Origin: Chitinophagales bacterium
GTDB taxonomy: Bacteria > Bacteroidota > Bacteroidia > Chitinophagales > JADIYW01
Length of the DNA stretch: 38,223 nucleotides
Assembly: GCA_023957215.1 (NCBI GenBank)
Contig: JAMLHH010000030.1
Coordinates: forward strand, 1 to 38,223
Direction of reading: 5' to 3'
Numbering within the stretch: position 1 is the first letter of the stretch; each line of letters begins with the position of its first letter. Below the pieces are notes generated by a model that was not told where the DNA came from, did not search any database, and worked only from the letters and a program-made list of their open reading frames with translations. Shown one piece after another: positions 1 through 9,110 of this stretch. A program made the position numbers and the translations under genes.

Positions 1-90
1 AATCATCAAGTAGAATTGTATGATGAGTTTAAGCAACGTTACAAAGAAGAACTGAATCATTGTTTTCAATATAAAACTTTGAAATCATGA
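1..90 (+). pseudogene. Truncated upstream copy of a DUF488 gene (partial at window edge)
   Basis: The frame open from base 1 ends with TGA at 88-90. Its first 18 codons (NHQVELYDEF...KEEL) are identical to residues 55-72 of the next gene, and bases 1-56 equal bases 249-304 exactly. After base 56 the sequence diverges into a short unrelated tail (NHCFQYKTLKS). The stop overlaps the ATG of the intact gene (ATGA). I read it as the end of a 5' partial copy left by a tandem duplication whose unit is 57-304. Because it lies at the very edge of the window, an assembly artefact is also possible. Confidence 0.6.
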
Positions 91-434
91 ATATCAGAAT
101 AAAAAGGATATATGATTCTTACGATAAAGACGATGGTTACAGGATATTAGTTGACAGACTTTGGCCACGAGGCATTTCCAAAGCGGATGTAGCATTGGAT
201 GAATGGGAAAAAGAAATAGCCCCTTCTAATGAACTTAGGAAGTGGTTTAATCATCAAGTAGAATTGTATGATGAGTTTAAGCAACGTTACAAAGAAGAAC
301 TGAAAGATAAAACTGCACTACTACAACATATTGCAGCACTCGCTAAAAATCAAACTGTTACTATCCTTTATGGTGCAAAAGATACAGAACACAATCAAGC
401 AGTAGTATTGTTAGAACTCCTCAAAGAACTTTAG
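87..434 (+). CDS. DUF488 family protein
   Basis: This 115-residue protein belongs to the DUF488 family (YeaO-like), small cytoplasmic proteins of unknown biochemical role. Family hallmarks are the N-terminal strand followed by LVDRLWPRGISK (residues 21-32), the segment APSNELRKWFNH (45-56) and the C-terminal LYGAKDTEHNQAVVL motif (94-108). The length is normal for the family and the gene looks intact. The ATG at 87 overlaps the stop of the truncated upstream copy. It converges on the UbiB-like gene with about 58 bp between them. No function can be inferred from the neighbours. Confidence 0.85.
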   Translation: MNIRIKRIYDSYDKDDGYRILVDRLWPRGISKADVALDEWEKEIAPSNELRKWFNHQVELYDEFKQRYKEELKDKTALLQHIAALAKNQTVTILYGAKDTEHNQAVVLLELLKEL

Positions 435-492
435 AATATCCTCGCTAATACTATCGTTTGTAGTCTGTGGTTGTCATCCGTGGTCAAAAAAA

Positions 493-2199
493 CTACGACT
501 TCAGCGCAAAAATTCCTCCGATTGCAAAAAGTGCAGTATAAGCTTGCCAAGGTTGACCGGAAGCAACCAAAATACAGGCACCGATTACACATAGTCCACC
601 AAACACCATATACTTGACAGAATCCATCGGTAAGACCTTAGGCTCTTTGTAATTAAAGGTTTTGTCTTCCAATTTCTTAAATGTTTCCACTAATAGCAAA
701 GGTGATCTTGAAACGACATCCATAAATTCAGGTGCATTTTGCAATGTCGTCTTGATAAGTTCTATCGGATTGACTTCGTTTAAAAATAGTTTTCTTATCG
801 GCTTTTTGGTAACTTTTGCAATATCCAATCCCGGCATAATTACGTTACCGACTCCTTCAAAGGTAATAATCGCTTTCACCATCAATACCAACTCCAACGG
901 AAAGAACATACGGTATTTTGCACCTAAGACGACAGATTCAAAAATCAACAATGCCAAAGAGAAATCGTTAAAGTTCGGATTACGTATCCACCTGTTACCT
1001 ATTTCTTCCATTTCTCTTCTGAAACCTTCCGGATCTCCACCTTTACCCGGTTTGGCTGTAATAGATAAATATCTGGCTGCCGCTTTGATATTGCCTGCTA
1101 CCAATGAGCTGTAATAGTAGAGCATATTTTTACGGGTACTTTCTTCAAATCTCCCCACCATTCCCAAGTCAATAAATCCGGTTTTAATACCTTCTTCCGA
1201 ACGTATAATCAAAAGATTGCCCGGATGCAAATCCGCATGAAAGAAGCCGTCACTATACAACATTTTAATGATAGCACCGGCACCAAGTTCTACCGCTCTC
1301 TCTTTTTCTTCATCATTTAAAATTTTAGCACATTCTTCATCCGGTTTTAGACCATTGAAAAATTCCATTGTGATAACATCCGAATTGCTAAACTCTCTAT
1401 AGATTTTAGGAAAAACGACATCCGGTTCATTTGCAAAATTAGCGGCAAAAGCTTCCGCATTATTGGCTTCTAATTTTAAGTCCACCTCTTTGTTAGTATA
1501 ATTACAAAACTCGGTAAACATATTTTTGGGCTGTAATCCCGGTAAAAACCATTCCAAAATCCCTCCGGTAAATTTGATGATTTTGCTATCCGTCTTGATA
1601 AGCTCTCTTGTTCCCGGTTTGAGTAATTTGATGACCACCTCTTCTCCGGTTTTCAATGTCGCTCTGTGTGCCTGTGCAATGGAAGCCGAACCCAAAGGAT
1701 TTTTCTGTACTTCCAAAAACATATCGTCTATCGGTCTGTCCAAGGCTTCTTCGACCACTTGTATATATCTATCATATTTCAATGCCGGCAGGGAATCCAA
1801 AAGCTTTTTGAGTTCATCTGTAATTTCTTTTGGTAAAACATCTTCTCTCAAAGACAAAATTTGCCCCAATTTGATATAAGTGGCCCCCAACATTTCCAAA
1901 CGCCTCCTGAGCTGTATGGCAAAAGGTTGTTGTATCAACTTTTTATTTAAAAAAGGCCAGTTTAACCACAAAAAGATTTTCAAAAACGTAAATCTCAATT
2001 TAGGCTTTTGATTGGTCTCTTTTCTATGTCTTAAATAAGCAAAGCCTCCTCCTAATGCCAAAGCATTCAGATGTCGCATCGTGATAAAAAATCTGACTAT
2101 CAGCGAGTCCGGCTCTTTCTCCACATACTCCTCATACACTCTTTTCTCTTGTAGTTCGTAGCTGTTAACTTCGCGGTTATCTACAGGCTCTATTGACAT
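493..2199 (-). CDS. ABC1/AarF/UbiB family atypical kinase-like protein
   Basis: This 568-residue protein is of the UbiB/ABC1 family: membrane-linked, protein-kinase-like ATPases associated with quinone and lipid metabolism. Visible motifs are the family-specific KLGQ (110-113), the alanine-rich nucleotide loop GSASIAQ (170-176), the ATP-binding lysine in VVIKL (K191), the catalytic HADLHPGN (321-328) and the metal-binding DLG in FIDLGMVG (344-346). The last roughly 40 residues hold two hydrophobic segments, typical of the family's C-terminal membrane anchor. Length is near the usual 500-560. It starts with ATG at 2199 and is monocistronic as far as seen. In a quinone-using organism a supporting role in menaquinone or isoprenoid-lipid handling is plausible, but this is inferred from the family only. 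Confidence 0.9.
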   Translation of the reverse strand: MSIEPVDNREVNSYELQEKRVYEEYVEKEPDSLIVRFFITMRHLNALALGGGFAYLRHRKETNQKPKLRFTFLKIFLWLNWPFLNKKLIQQPFAIQLRRRLEMLGATYIKLGQILSLREDVLPKEITDELKKLLDSLPALKYDRYIQVVEEALDRPIDDMFLEVQKNPLGSASIAQAHRATLKTGEEVVIKLLKPGTRELIKTDSKIIKFTGGILEWFLPGLQPKNMFTEFCNYTNKEVDLKLEANNAEAFAANFANEPDVVFPKIYREFSNSDVITMEFFNGLKPDEECAKILNDEEKERAVELGAGAIIKMLYSDGFFHADLHPGNLLIIRSEEGIKTGFIDLGMVGRFEESTRKNMLYYYSSLVAGNIKAAARYLSITAKPGKGGDPEGFRREMEEIGNRWIRNPNFNDFSLALLIFESVVLGAKYRMFFPLELVLMVKAIITFEGVGNVIMPGLDIAKVTKKPIRKLFLNEVNPIELIKTTLQNAPEFMDVVSRSPLLLVETFKKLEDKTFNYKEPKVLPMDSVKYMVFGGLCVIGACILVASGQPWQAYTALFAIGGIFALKS

Positions 2200-2449
2200 T
2201 CTTGAATTTCCTTTTTGTTCGAGCGATAAAAGTAGTTATTTATATTAAGATGTAAAAATAAAATTAAGTTTACAGTAAATTAACATGTAAATTTTCATTC
2301 TAAGTGGCTATAAAACAAGCTTTTTGATATAAAAATTTCTTCGTAAAGCAATAAAATACCATCTATCTTTCAGAAGTTAAAAAGTAACTGTCTTTTTATT
2401 GTATCTGAAAAAGTAAAAACTGTATAACTTTATGAAAACTGTCTGAACA

Positions 2450-2848
2450 ATGGAAATTGAATATAGAGACGACATTCAACCTACCACGCACCAAATCATT
2501 GACGTATATGATAGTTCGGGAATTATGAGATCAACAACAGATGTGAAGAGAATCGAAAAAATGTACACCCATTCTAACCTTGTGATTACCGCTTGGGACA
2601 ATGGTCAACTTGTAGGGATTTCCCGTTCTTTGACAGATTTTTGTTATTGTTGCTATCTATCTGATCTTGCCGTAAGGAAAGAATATCAAAAAAACGGAAT
2701 AGGAAAAAAGTTAATAGATCTGACAAAAAATAAAATCGGAGAACAAACAGCACTCATTTTACTCGCTGCGCCCTCTGCAATAGATTATTATCCCAAAGTA
2801 GGGATGCAAAAGATAGAAAACGGATTTATCATAAGACGTACAAAATAG
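2450..2848 (+). CDS. GNAT family N-acetyltransferase
   Basis: A 132-residue single-domain GNAT acetyltransferase. Motif A is the strand YLSDLAV (69-75) followed by the acetyl-CoA pyrophosphate loop in YQKNGIGKKLI (79-89). Motif B is the YYPKVGM segment (113-119), which matches the common FYxKxGF signature. The substrate cannot be predicted; proteins of this size act on small molecules or protein amino groups. A possible promoter lies just upstream, with TTG at 2399-2401 and a TAnnTTTA box at 2425-2432. It converges on the radical SAM gene, leaving only 3 bp between the two stop codons. Confidence 0.85.
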   Translation: MEIEYRDDIQPTTHQIIDVYDSSGIMRSTTDVKRIEKMYTHSNLVITAWDNGQLVGISRSLTDFCYCCYLSDLAVRKEYQKNGIGKKLIDLTKNKIGEQTALILLAAPSAIDYYPKVGMQKIENGFIIRRTK

Positions 2849-2851
2849 TAC

Positions 2852-3886
2852 TTAAAAATCATAGTTGATATTCACAGTACACCCTTCACTACAGTTTCTG
2901 CACATATCTATCTCCTGACGCGAACGAACAAGCTTCTCACGAAATTTGTAATATCGATTTCCCCACCAGATTTTGTCAAAACTTTTATCCGACATATACC
3001 CCATTACATAGCGGGCATCTTTATCAAAACAACAAGGTAAAACCCTGCCATCCCAAGTCACCACACAAGAGTGCCATAACTTCCAACAGCTATTTTCCAT
3101 CTTGTTTTTAATCTCATAAGTACCGTCCGGCATCTTTTTATAACGAGAATACTTATCATTCAATGGAATCAACGGATTACCATGCTTATAGTCATAAATC
3201 TGTGCTGTTTTTAGTATCACCTGATCTACACCGATTTCTTTGGCTATCTTTCTCAGTTCAGGAATTTGATGCTCATTATGTCTCACCACCAAAAACTGAA
3301 AAATCACAAAAGGTGTTTTACTTTTCAATTTCTTTTTCCAGCGGATGACATTTTTAGCTCCCTCTATCACTCGGTCGATATTTCCACCGATACGATATTG
3401 CTCATAAGTATCTTGAGTCGTACCATCTATCGAAATAATCAATCTATCCAAACCGGATTCCACTGTTTTTTCGGCAATTTTATTCGTCAAAAAGTGACCA
3501 TTTGTAGAAGTTGCAGTATAAATATTTCTAGTTTTCGCATAAGACACCATGCTCAAAAAGTGCTTATTCAGATAAGGCTCACCTTGAAAATAAAAAGTCA
3601 AGTAATTAACGTGTTTATACACTTGGTCGATAATACTTTCAAACATTTCAGGCTCCAGCATTCCCGTATCTCGGGTAAATGAACGCAAACCACTCGGACA
3701 TTCCGGGCATCTCAGATTACAAGAAGTTGTAGGTTCTATCGCAATTGAAAAAGGTTTTCCCCATTGGATAGGCTTTTTTAGATACTTAGAAATATAAAAA
3801 GAGACATAGATTTTCAACATATTCCAAGCTCTTCTCGGTGTCAAAGTGCTGAAAAAGTTGATATCATTCTGCCATTTAGCTTTCAT
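2852..3886 (-). CDS. Radical SAM/SPASM domain protein
   Basis: A 344-residue radical S-adenosylmethionine enzyme. The SAM-binding [4Fe-4S] motif CxxxCxxC is C56-C60-C63 (TTSCNLRCPEC). The C-terminal quarter carries a cysteine-rich SPASM region (CWKLWHSC, then LPCCFDKD, then MCRNCSEGC), which should bind auxiliary Fe-S clusters. SPASM enzymes modify peptides or proteins, but no small precursor peptide is visible nearby, so the substrate is unknown. I chose the ATG at 3886, one base after the pheS stop (TAAaATG). A TTG three codons earlier would overlap pheS and is less likely. It is probably co-transcribed with pheS. Confidence 0.88.
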   Translation of the reverse strand: MKAKWQNDINFFSTLTPRRAWNMLKIYVSFYISKYLKKPIQWGKPFSIAIEPTTSCNLRCPECPSGLRSFTRDTGMLEPEMFESIIDQVYKHVNYLTFYFQGEPYLNKHFLSMVSYAKTRNIYTATSTNGHFLTNKIAEKTVESGLDRLIISIDGTTQDTYEQYRIGGNIDRVIEGAKNVIRWKKKLKSKTPFVIFQFLVVRHNEHQIPELRKIAKEIGVDQVILKTAQIYDYKHGNPLIPLNDKYSRYKKMPDGTYEIKNKMENSCWKLWHSCVVTWDGRVLPCCFDKDARYVMGYMSDKSFDKIWWGNRYYKFREKLVRSRQEIDMCRNCSEGCTVNINYDF

Positions 3887-3887
3887 T

Positions 3888-4922
3888 TTAGACAATTACC
3901 GATTTAAAATGGTCGAGAAAGCGCACATCATTTTCCGATAAAGTACGGATATCCTTAATACCATACTTCATCATCACGATACGCTCCACTCCTATCCCAA
4001 AAGCAAAACCGGAATACACACTTGAGTCTATCTTACAATTTTCGAGTACATTAGGATCCACCATACCACAACCCAAAATTTCCACCCAGCCGGTATGCTT
4101 ACACACATTACAACCTTCACCATGACAAAGGAAACAACTCACATCCACCTCAGCAGAAGGTTCCGTAAATGGGAAATATGACGGTCTCACTTTAATCTTG
4201 GTATCCGCACCGAAAAATTCAGAAGCAAAAAACTGTAAAGTCTGTAATAAGTCCGCAAAAGACACATCCTTGTCAATATACAAACCCTCCACCTGATGGA
4301 AAAAGCAGTGCGAACGAGCAGAAATCGTCTCATTTCTAAATACTTTTCCCGGTGATAAAATTCGGATAGGCGGCTTTTGTCTTTCCATCACACGTACTTG
4401 CACACTTGAAGTATGCGTACGCAAAACTGTCGCCGGATCTAAAGAAATGTAGAAAGTATCTTGCATATCTCTTGCCGGATGATCTTCGGGAAGATTTAAA
4501 GCAGAGAAGTTATGCCAATCGTCTTCAATTTCACGATCCTCTTCTACCGTAAAACCGATTTTTCTAAAGATATCTACCATCTCCTCCATCACTAAACGCA
4601 CCGGATGTCTAGAACCTACAACTCTACTCACTCCCGGGCGTGTCAAGTCTAGTTCTGCAAATTTAGCATCTTGTTCCTTCAACTCCAAAGCCGATTTCAG
4701 CTCCTCATATTTGCCCTCAGCCGCCTGCTTTACCGCATTGACTAATTGCCCAAACTCCCTTTTCCTCTCATTCGGCACAAATTTGATTTCCGAAAAGATA
4801 GATTTCAGTACATTCTTACTTCCCAAAAATCGAATTCTAAACTGCTCCAAGGCTTCACCATCTGCAATTTCGGCTTGTTGCACCTCTTCCAAGAGCGCTG
4901 TCGCTTTGTCGAAAACTTCCAT
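3888..4922 (-). CDS. pheS: Phenylalanyl-tRNA synthetase alpha subunit
   Basis: This is the catalytic alpha subunit of the (alpha-beta)2 enzyme that charges tRNA-Phe. The 344 residues comprise an N-terminal coiled coil (1-95) and a class II core with motif 2 around FRNE (196-199) and motif 3 GFAFGIGVERIVM (305-317). It also has HPVRLVMEE (106-114) and the FTEPSAEVD strand. A four-cysteine knuckle (C263, C266, C271, C274) is inserted before GWVEILGCGMVDP, a form I recall from Bacteroidota PheS. The ATG at 4922 is preferred over an in-frame TTG six codons upstream, because homologues begin near the coiled coil. A TAATTTTG box sits only 5 nt before this ATG. The radical SAM gene follows directly; pheT is not in the window. 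Confidence 0.96.
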   Translation of the reverse strand: MEVFDKATALLEEVQQAEIADGEALEQFRIRFLGSKNVLKSIFSEIKFVPNERKREFGQLVNAVKQAAEGKYEELKSALELKEQDAKFAELDLTRPGVSRVVGSRHPVRLVMEEMVDIFRKIGFTVEEDREIEDDWHNFSALNLPEDHPARDMQDTFYISLDPATVLRTHTSSVQVRVMERQKPPIRILSPGKVFRNETISARSHCFFHQVEGLYIDKDVSFADLLQTLQFFASEFFGADTKIKVRPSYFPFTEPSAEVDVSCFLCHGEGCNVCKHTGWVEILGCGMVDPNVLENCKIDSSVYSGFAFGIGVERIVMMKYGIKDIRTLSENDVRFLDHFKSVIV

Positions 4923-5178
4923 GACTACAAAATTACACAACTAAACTTAAACTCTATCTATGTGCCTACACATTTGTGTAAAGATTGCCCTTTTGCATAG
5001 CTTGTAAATTCTTCTCGAGTGATAAACTTCTAAGGCAATAACTAACCTATACAAACGTAAAAATCCGATACGATGAGATATTATTGAATTACTTGATTGA
5101 TAGACTTTACAATATGCTGTTTGACAAAATGAAATTGTTTTATTATCCAAAATCTGCTTTATGATAAAAGACCATCAA

Positions 5179-5604
5179 TCATTTTTTCAAGCTCCATCGA
5201 TAATCGGGAAGTGTAGATAACAAAAGTGCAGCACCACTGAATACAAAAACAGAATAATTAAACGGTGAACGAATACCCGTAAAGGCAAACATACTGATAC
5301 CAAAAATGAGAGTTAAGGCAAAACTACCTGCCGCCATCCATCTCGTTTTGATCCCTAAGATTAGACATATTCCAAAAACCGTTTCCAATATGGTTGCAAA
5401 AACTGCCATCATATTACTCAATTCAGGAGTCAAATAAGGAGTGAGTATCATCGTATAATTTGCAAAATTTTTCCAATTGCCCCAAGAGTTTCCGTTTGTT
5501 CCGTCTTCCCCCAATACACCCAATCTGTCCATGACCGGAATTAAAAAACCAATACCTAAAGCTATTCTTAAAAAGAGTTGTGGTATGTCAAACCGATTTT
5601 TCAT
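5179..5604 (-). CDS. DoxX-like integral membrane protein
   Basis: A 141-residue protein with four predicted membrane helices: roughly 9-27, 58-75, 80-100 and 112-130. The layout matches the DoxX/MauE superfamily, including an N-terminal FLRIALGIGFLIPVMDRLG helix and an ETVFGICLILGIKTRWMA segment. The family is linked loosely to thiosulfate or redox-related membrane functions, but single genes like this have no assigned job. It is transcribed divergently from the M3 peptidase gene, and the roughly 120 bp between them must hold both promoters. Confidence 0.75.
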   Translation of the reverse strand: MKNRFDIPQLFLRIALGIGFLIPVMDRLGVLGEDGTNGNSWGNWKNFANYTMILTPYLTPELSNMMAVFATILETVFGICLILGIKTRWMAAGSFALTLIFGISMFAFTGIRSPFNYSVFVFSGAALLLSTLPDYRWSLKK

Positions 5605-5698
5605 TCTATCTCATTTTTATAGTAAACGATAGTCTTCTATGAATGTTTATCTGTTGATATCGTCTAAGCATTGATATCCGATTGCAAAAATTAATTTT

Positions 5699-5706
5699 TA
5701 CCTTTG
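5699..5706 (+). promoter_or_regulatory. Bacteroidota-type -7 box of the M3 peptidase gene
   Basis: TACCTTTG followed by C matches the Bacteroidota -7 consensus TAnnTTTGC exactly. It lies 21 bp before the ATG at 5728, which argues against using the in-frame TTG at 5704, because that codon lies inside the box. No well-placed -33 TTG is evident: candidates at 5671 and 5682 give spacings of 25 and 14. Confidence 0.5.
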
Positions 5707-5727
5707 CATACATTAAAAATAAATATA

Positions 5728-7853
5728 ATGACAAAAGCAATCACCCTACTGGGTTTATCCTTTGTTTTTTTTATAGCATGTAAAACAAGTAGAGATATTT
5801 TTACCAATCAAAAAACACAAAATAATCAATCAGATATGAACAATCCATTTTTTAAAGAGAGTACCTTGCCTTTTAACACCATTGATTTTGACAAAATAAA
5901 AGTTGCAGATTTTGCCCCCGCCTTTGAAGAAGGCATGAAGCTACAAATGGAAGAAATAGATAAAATTGCAATAATCCGGAAGTACCAAGTTTTGAAAACA
6001 CACTTGTGGCGCTTGAAAAAGGTGGTCAAATGCTCAATAGAGCCACTAATGCCTTTTATCTGTTAGCCGGTGCAAATACCAATGATTCCATCAATCAACT
6101 GAATGAAGAGTATTCACCCAAATTTTCAGCTCATTATGACGCAATCTACATGAATGACAAATTGTATCGACGAGTTGAAAAAATTTACCAACAACGTGAT
6201 CAGCTCAATTTAGATTCCGAATCCAAACGCTTGGTGGAATTTTACTATCAAAATTTTAATGCTTCTGGGGCAAAACTTTCAGATACAGATAAAGAAAAAC
6301 TCAAAGCACTCAACTCCGAATTAGCCACACTGACTACAAAATTCGGTAATTTACTCCTCGAAGGTTCTAAAGCGGCGGCTGTCATCGTCAAAGACAAATC
6401 TGAGTTAGACGGATTATCAGAAGATGAAATAAAGGCTTTTGAAAATAATGACAGTTGGAAATTACCTATAGTAAATACGACCCAACAACCTTATCTCGCC
6501 TCATTAAAAAATCGTGATTTGAGAGAAAGAGTATTTGAAGCTTCATGGAATCGCACCGAAAGAGGTGATCAAAACGATACCAGAACTTTGATTGAAAAAA
6601 TCGCAGAACTCAGATCAGAAAAGGCAAATCTTCTCGGGTTTGAGAATTTTGCCGCATGGAAACTTCAAGATCAAATGGCGAAAGATCCTAAAAATGTAGC
6701 TCATTTATTGGGTCAATTAATACCGGCAACCGTGGAGAAAGGCAAAGGAGAAGCAGCAGACATACAGCGACTTATCGAAGCGCAAGGTGATACTTTTAAA
6801 GTACAGGCTTGGGATTGGGATTTCTATGCTGAGCAAGTCAGAAAGGAAAAATATGATTTGGACGAAAGTGAATTGAAACCTTATTTTGTATTAGACAGTG
6901 TCGTAAAAAACGGTATTTTTTATGCTGCCGAAAAACTATATGGCATCACTTTTAAAGAAAATCATTCACTACCGATCTATCACGACGATGTGAAAGTTTA
7001 TGAGGTATATGACCATGATGGTTCAGCCTTAGCACTCTTTTATACCGATTTCTTCAAAAGAGACAGTAAACGAGGTGGTGCATGGATGAGCAATATGGTA
7101 GAACAATCAACTTTATTAAACAAAAAACCTGTCATTTATAATGTTTGTAATTTTACAAAACCTGCTGAAGGGCAAGTGGCATTTATCTCTTTCGATGATG
7201 TCACAACTATATTTCATGAATTTGGTCATGCTTTACACGGAATGTTTGCATCCCAAAAATATCCGTCTTTATCAGGGACTGCCACTTCAAGAGATTTTGT
7301 AGAGTTCCCATCACAGTTTAATGAACATTGGGCAGCTTATCCAGAAATTTTAAAAAACTATGCCAAACATTATCAAACGGGCGAAGTCATTCCTCAGTCA
7401 CTAATAGACAAAGTAAAGAAAGCGGCAACTTTTAACCAAGGATATGCTTTTGGTGAATATTTAGCTTGTGCAGCTTTGGATATGCAATGGCACACAATAG
7501 GCATACATGAAAAAGTAAAAAATGTAGATGACTTTGAACAAAATGCATTGAATCAAATAGGAACTAATCTTTCTTATATTCCTCCAAGATACCGTTCTTC
7601 TTATTTTCAACATATATGGTCTAATGGATACTCCGCCGGATATTATGCATACTGCTGGAGTGAAATGCTTGATAATGATGCTTATGCATGGTTTGAAGAA
7701 AATGGCGGACTTTCACGCAAAAATGGTCAATATTTCCGTGATATGATTTTATCAAGAGGTAATTCTGAAGATTTAGAAAGTCTATATTTAAAATTCAGAG
7801 GTCAAGAGCCTAATATTAAATATCTATTGAAGGCAAGAGGTTTGGAAGAGTAG
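5728..7853 (+). pseudogene. M3 family peptidyl-dipeptidase (Dcp-like) lipoprotein, frameshifted
   Basis: An oligopeptidase of family M3 that would be about 708 residues if repaired, matching the usual Dcp length. The N-terminus is a lipoprotein signal with lipobox FIAC (Cys18), so an envelope location is expected. The zinc motif HEFGH is at 7215-7229, followed by the family's FVEFPSQFNEHW. The frame breaks at 5970-5971: adding one A to the AA run (GCAATAAT to GCAAATAAT) restores IANNPEVPSFENTLVALEKGG across the break. As written, the first frame runs off after about 113 codons from the ATG, and the second frame (6006-7853) contains the whole catalytic domain. A one-base homopolymer error or a recent mutation is likely. 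The urea transporter gene follows 5 bp later. Confidence 0.88.
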
Positions 7854-7858
7854 ATTTT

Positions 7859-8755
7859 ATGTCGGGAAACTCTTTGTCGTTGTCATCAATCGAATTTGTA
7901 AAGGTTCTATTACGTGGAGTAGGTCAAATCTTGTTTCAAAAGAATGCCTTTTCAGGATTTCTGTTTTTGATCGGGATTTTCTATAATAGTTATTGGAACG
8001 CAATAGTAGCACTTTTCGGATGTACAATCAGCACATTGACAGCCATTTATTCTAAATATGATAACGAAGATATAAAAGATGGATTGTATGGCTATAATGG
8101 TGCTTTAGTCGGCATTTTTATCTTTGTATTCTTTGAGATAAATATCATTACGTGTACGGCTCTTGTCTTATGTGCGATGGCTTCAAGCACCACGATGCAT
8201 TACTTAAAAAAGTTTTTACCTCCTTTTACATTTCCTTTTGTTTTTATAAGTTGGATAAGTTATTTGGTTTTAAATACGATACATACACCGTTTAGTAGTT
8301 TGATACCGGTCACTGTTGAAGATTCCAACATACATATATTATCAGCTTCCTTGAATAGCTTTGGCCAAGTGATGTTTCAAGAAAATATTTTTACCGGCTT
8401 TCTATTTGCATTAGCTATTTTTATCCATTCAAGAAAAGCTTTTATTTATGGTTTACTTTCTGTGGTAATATCCATTTCTTGTGCAATACTTTTGCAAATT
8501 TCCACAAAAGATATCAATATTGGACTAATGGGTTATAATGGAATTTTATGTGCCATCGCTTTAATAGACAAGAGAATTTTCACCACTATTACATTAATTT
8601 TAATGGCAGTCATTCTTTCTTTGCTTATTCAAATAGGTATGGTAAAAATAGATTTAATCCCGTTGACAGCACCTTTTGTATTTTCGACTTGGATAGCACT
8701 ATTATTTAAGAAATCGATAAAGCTATTTCAGGGAACAAATATTATCACATCTTAA
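7859..8755 (+). CDS. Urea transporter family channel
   Basis: A 298-residue membrane protein of the UT family, which forms channels for passive urea flow. The two-fold internal repeat typical of the family is clear. QILFQKNAFSGFLFLIGIF is echoed by QVMFQENIFTGFLFALAIF, GLYGYNGALVGI by GLMGYNGILCAI, and FTFPFVFISWI by LTAPFVFSTWI. These mark the paired pore helices and the urea-selectivity segments. Length fits bacterial UTs (about 300-340). The ATG is 5 bp after the peptidase stop, so the two are probably co-transcribed. No urease genes occur in the window, so the physiological context is not visible. Confidence 0.85.
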   Translation: MSGNSLSLSSIEFVKVLLRGVGQILFQKNAFSGFLFLIGIFYNSYWNAIVALFGCTISTLTAIYSKYDNEDIKDGLYGYNGALVGIFIFVFFEINIITCTALVLCAMASSTTMHYLKKFLPPFTFPFVFISWISYLVLNTIHTPFSSLIPVTVEDSNIHILSASLNSFGQVMFQENIFTGFLFALAIFIHSRKAFIYGLLSVVISISCAILLQISTKDINIGLMGYNGILCAIALIDKRIFTTITLILMAVILSLLIQIGMVKIDLIPLTAPFVFSTWIALLFKKSIKLFQGTNIITS

Positions 8756-9110
8756 AAATTTCCAATATGAATTTATTATCACCAATCATCAGAAATGCTT
8801 TCTATTTTCAGATTGTTCAGAACTTTATGACAAGTATTTTTTCATAAATGGTAAATGTATCGTCCTAAAATAGGTGGATATTGCAGAACGAGCGTTTCAA
8901 AAAATGTCGAAAAAAAGACGACGGTTTATAAGTTCGAAAGAAAATTTACCACCGTCGATAGATGAAACTGACCGCAACAAATCGCTTGGCAAGAGAGCTG
9001 CTTAGGTGACAGAATATTGAAAAGAATCGTGGATTTTGTGGAGACATTTATGAATGAGATGAATTTGACACTATCACATTAAGTGTCAAGGCTTAATGAA
9101 ATATGTTTCT
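8756..9110. other. Gene-less 355-bp stretch with hairpins and a possible degenerate element
   Basis: It lies between two convergent genes. It contains a perfect 8-bp stem, TTGACACT/AGTGTCAA (9065-9072 and 9082-9089, 9-nt loop), with no T-run on either side. It also holds a 7-bp inverted repeat, CGACGGT...ACCGTCG, near 8929-8967. A 33-codon reading frame at 8904-9005 begins MSKKRRRF, reminiscent of the first residues of IS3-type OrfA proteins, but it loses any resemblance after that. I could not identify a gene. Confidence 0.5.
9065..9089. repeat. Perfect inverted repeat (8-bp stem, 9-nt loop)
   Basis: TTGACACT pairs with AGTGTCAA. It sits 22 bp beyond the end of rbfA and could form a hairpin in either transcript between the convergent genes. 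The lack of a T-run makes a classical intrinsic terminator doubtful. Confidence 0.55.

Noticed and set aside
4947..5150. 67-codon minus-strand frame upstream of pheS
   Set aside because: No recognisable motif and unlikely amino-acid composition; the region is better explained as the pheS leader and promoter.
5960..6010. Programmed frameshift in the M3 peptidase gene
   Set aside because: No slippery heptamer, pseudoknot or internal Shine-Dalgarno is evident; a single lost A explains it better.
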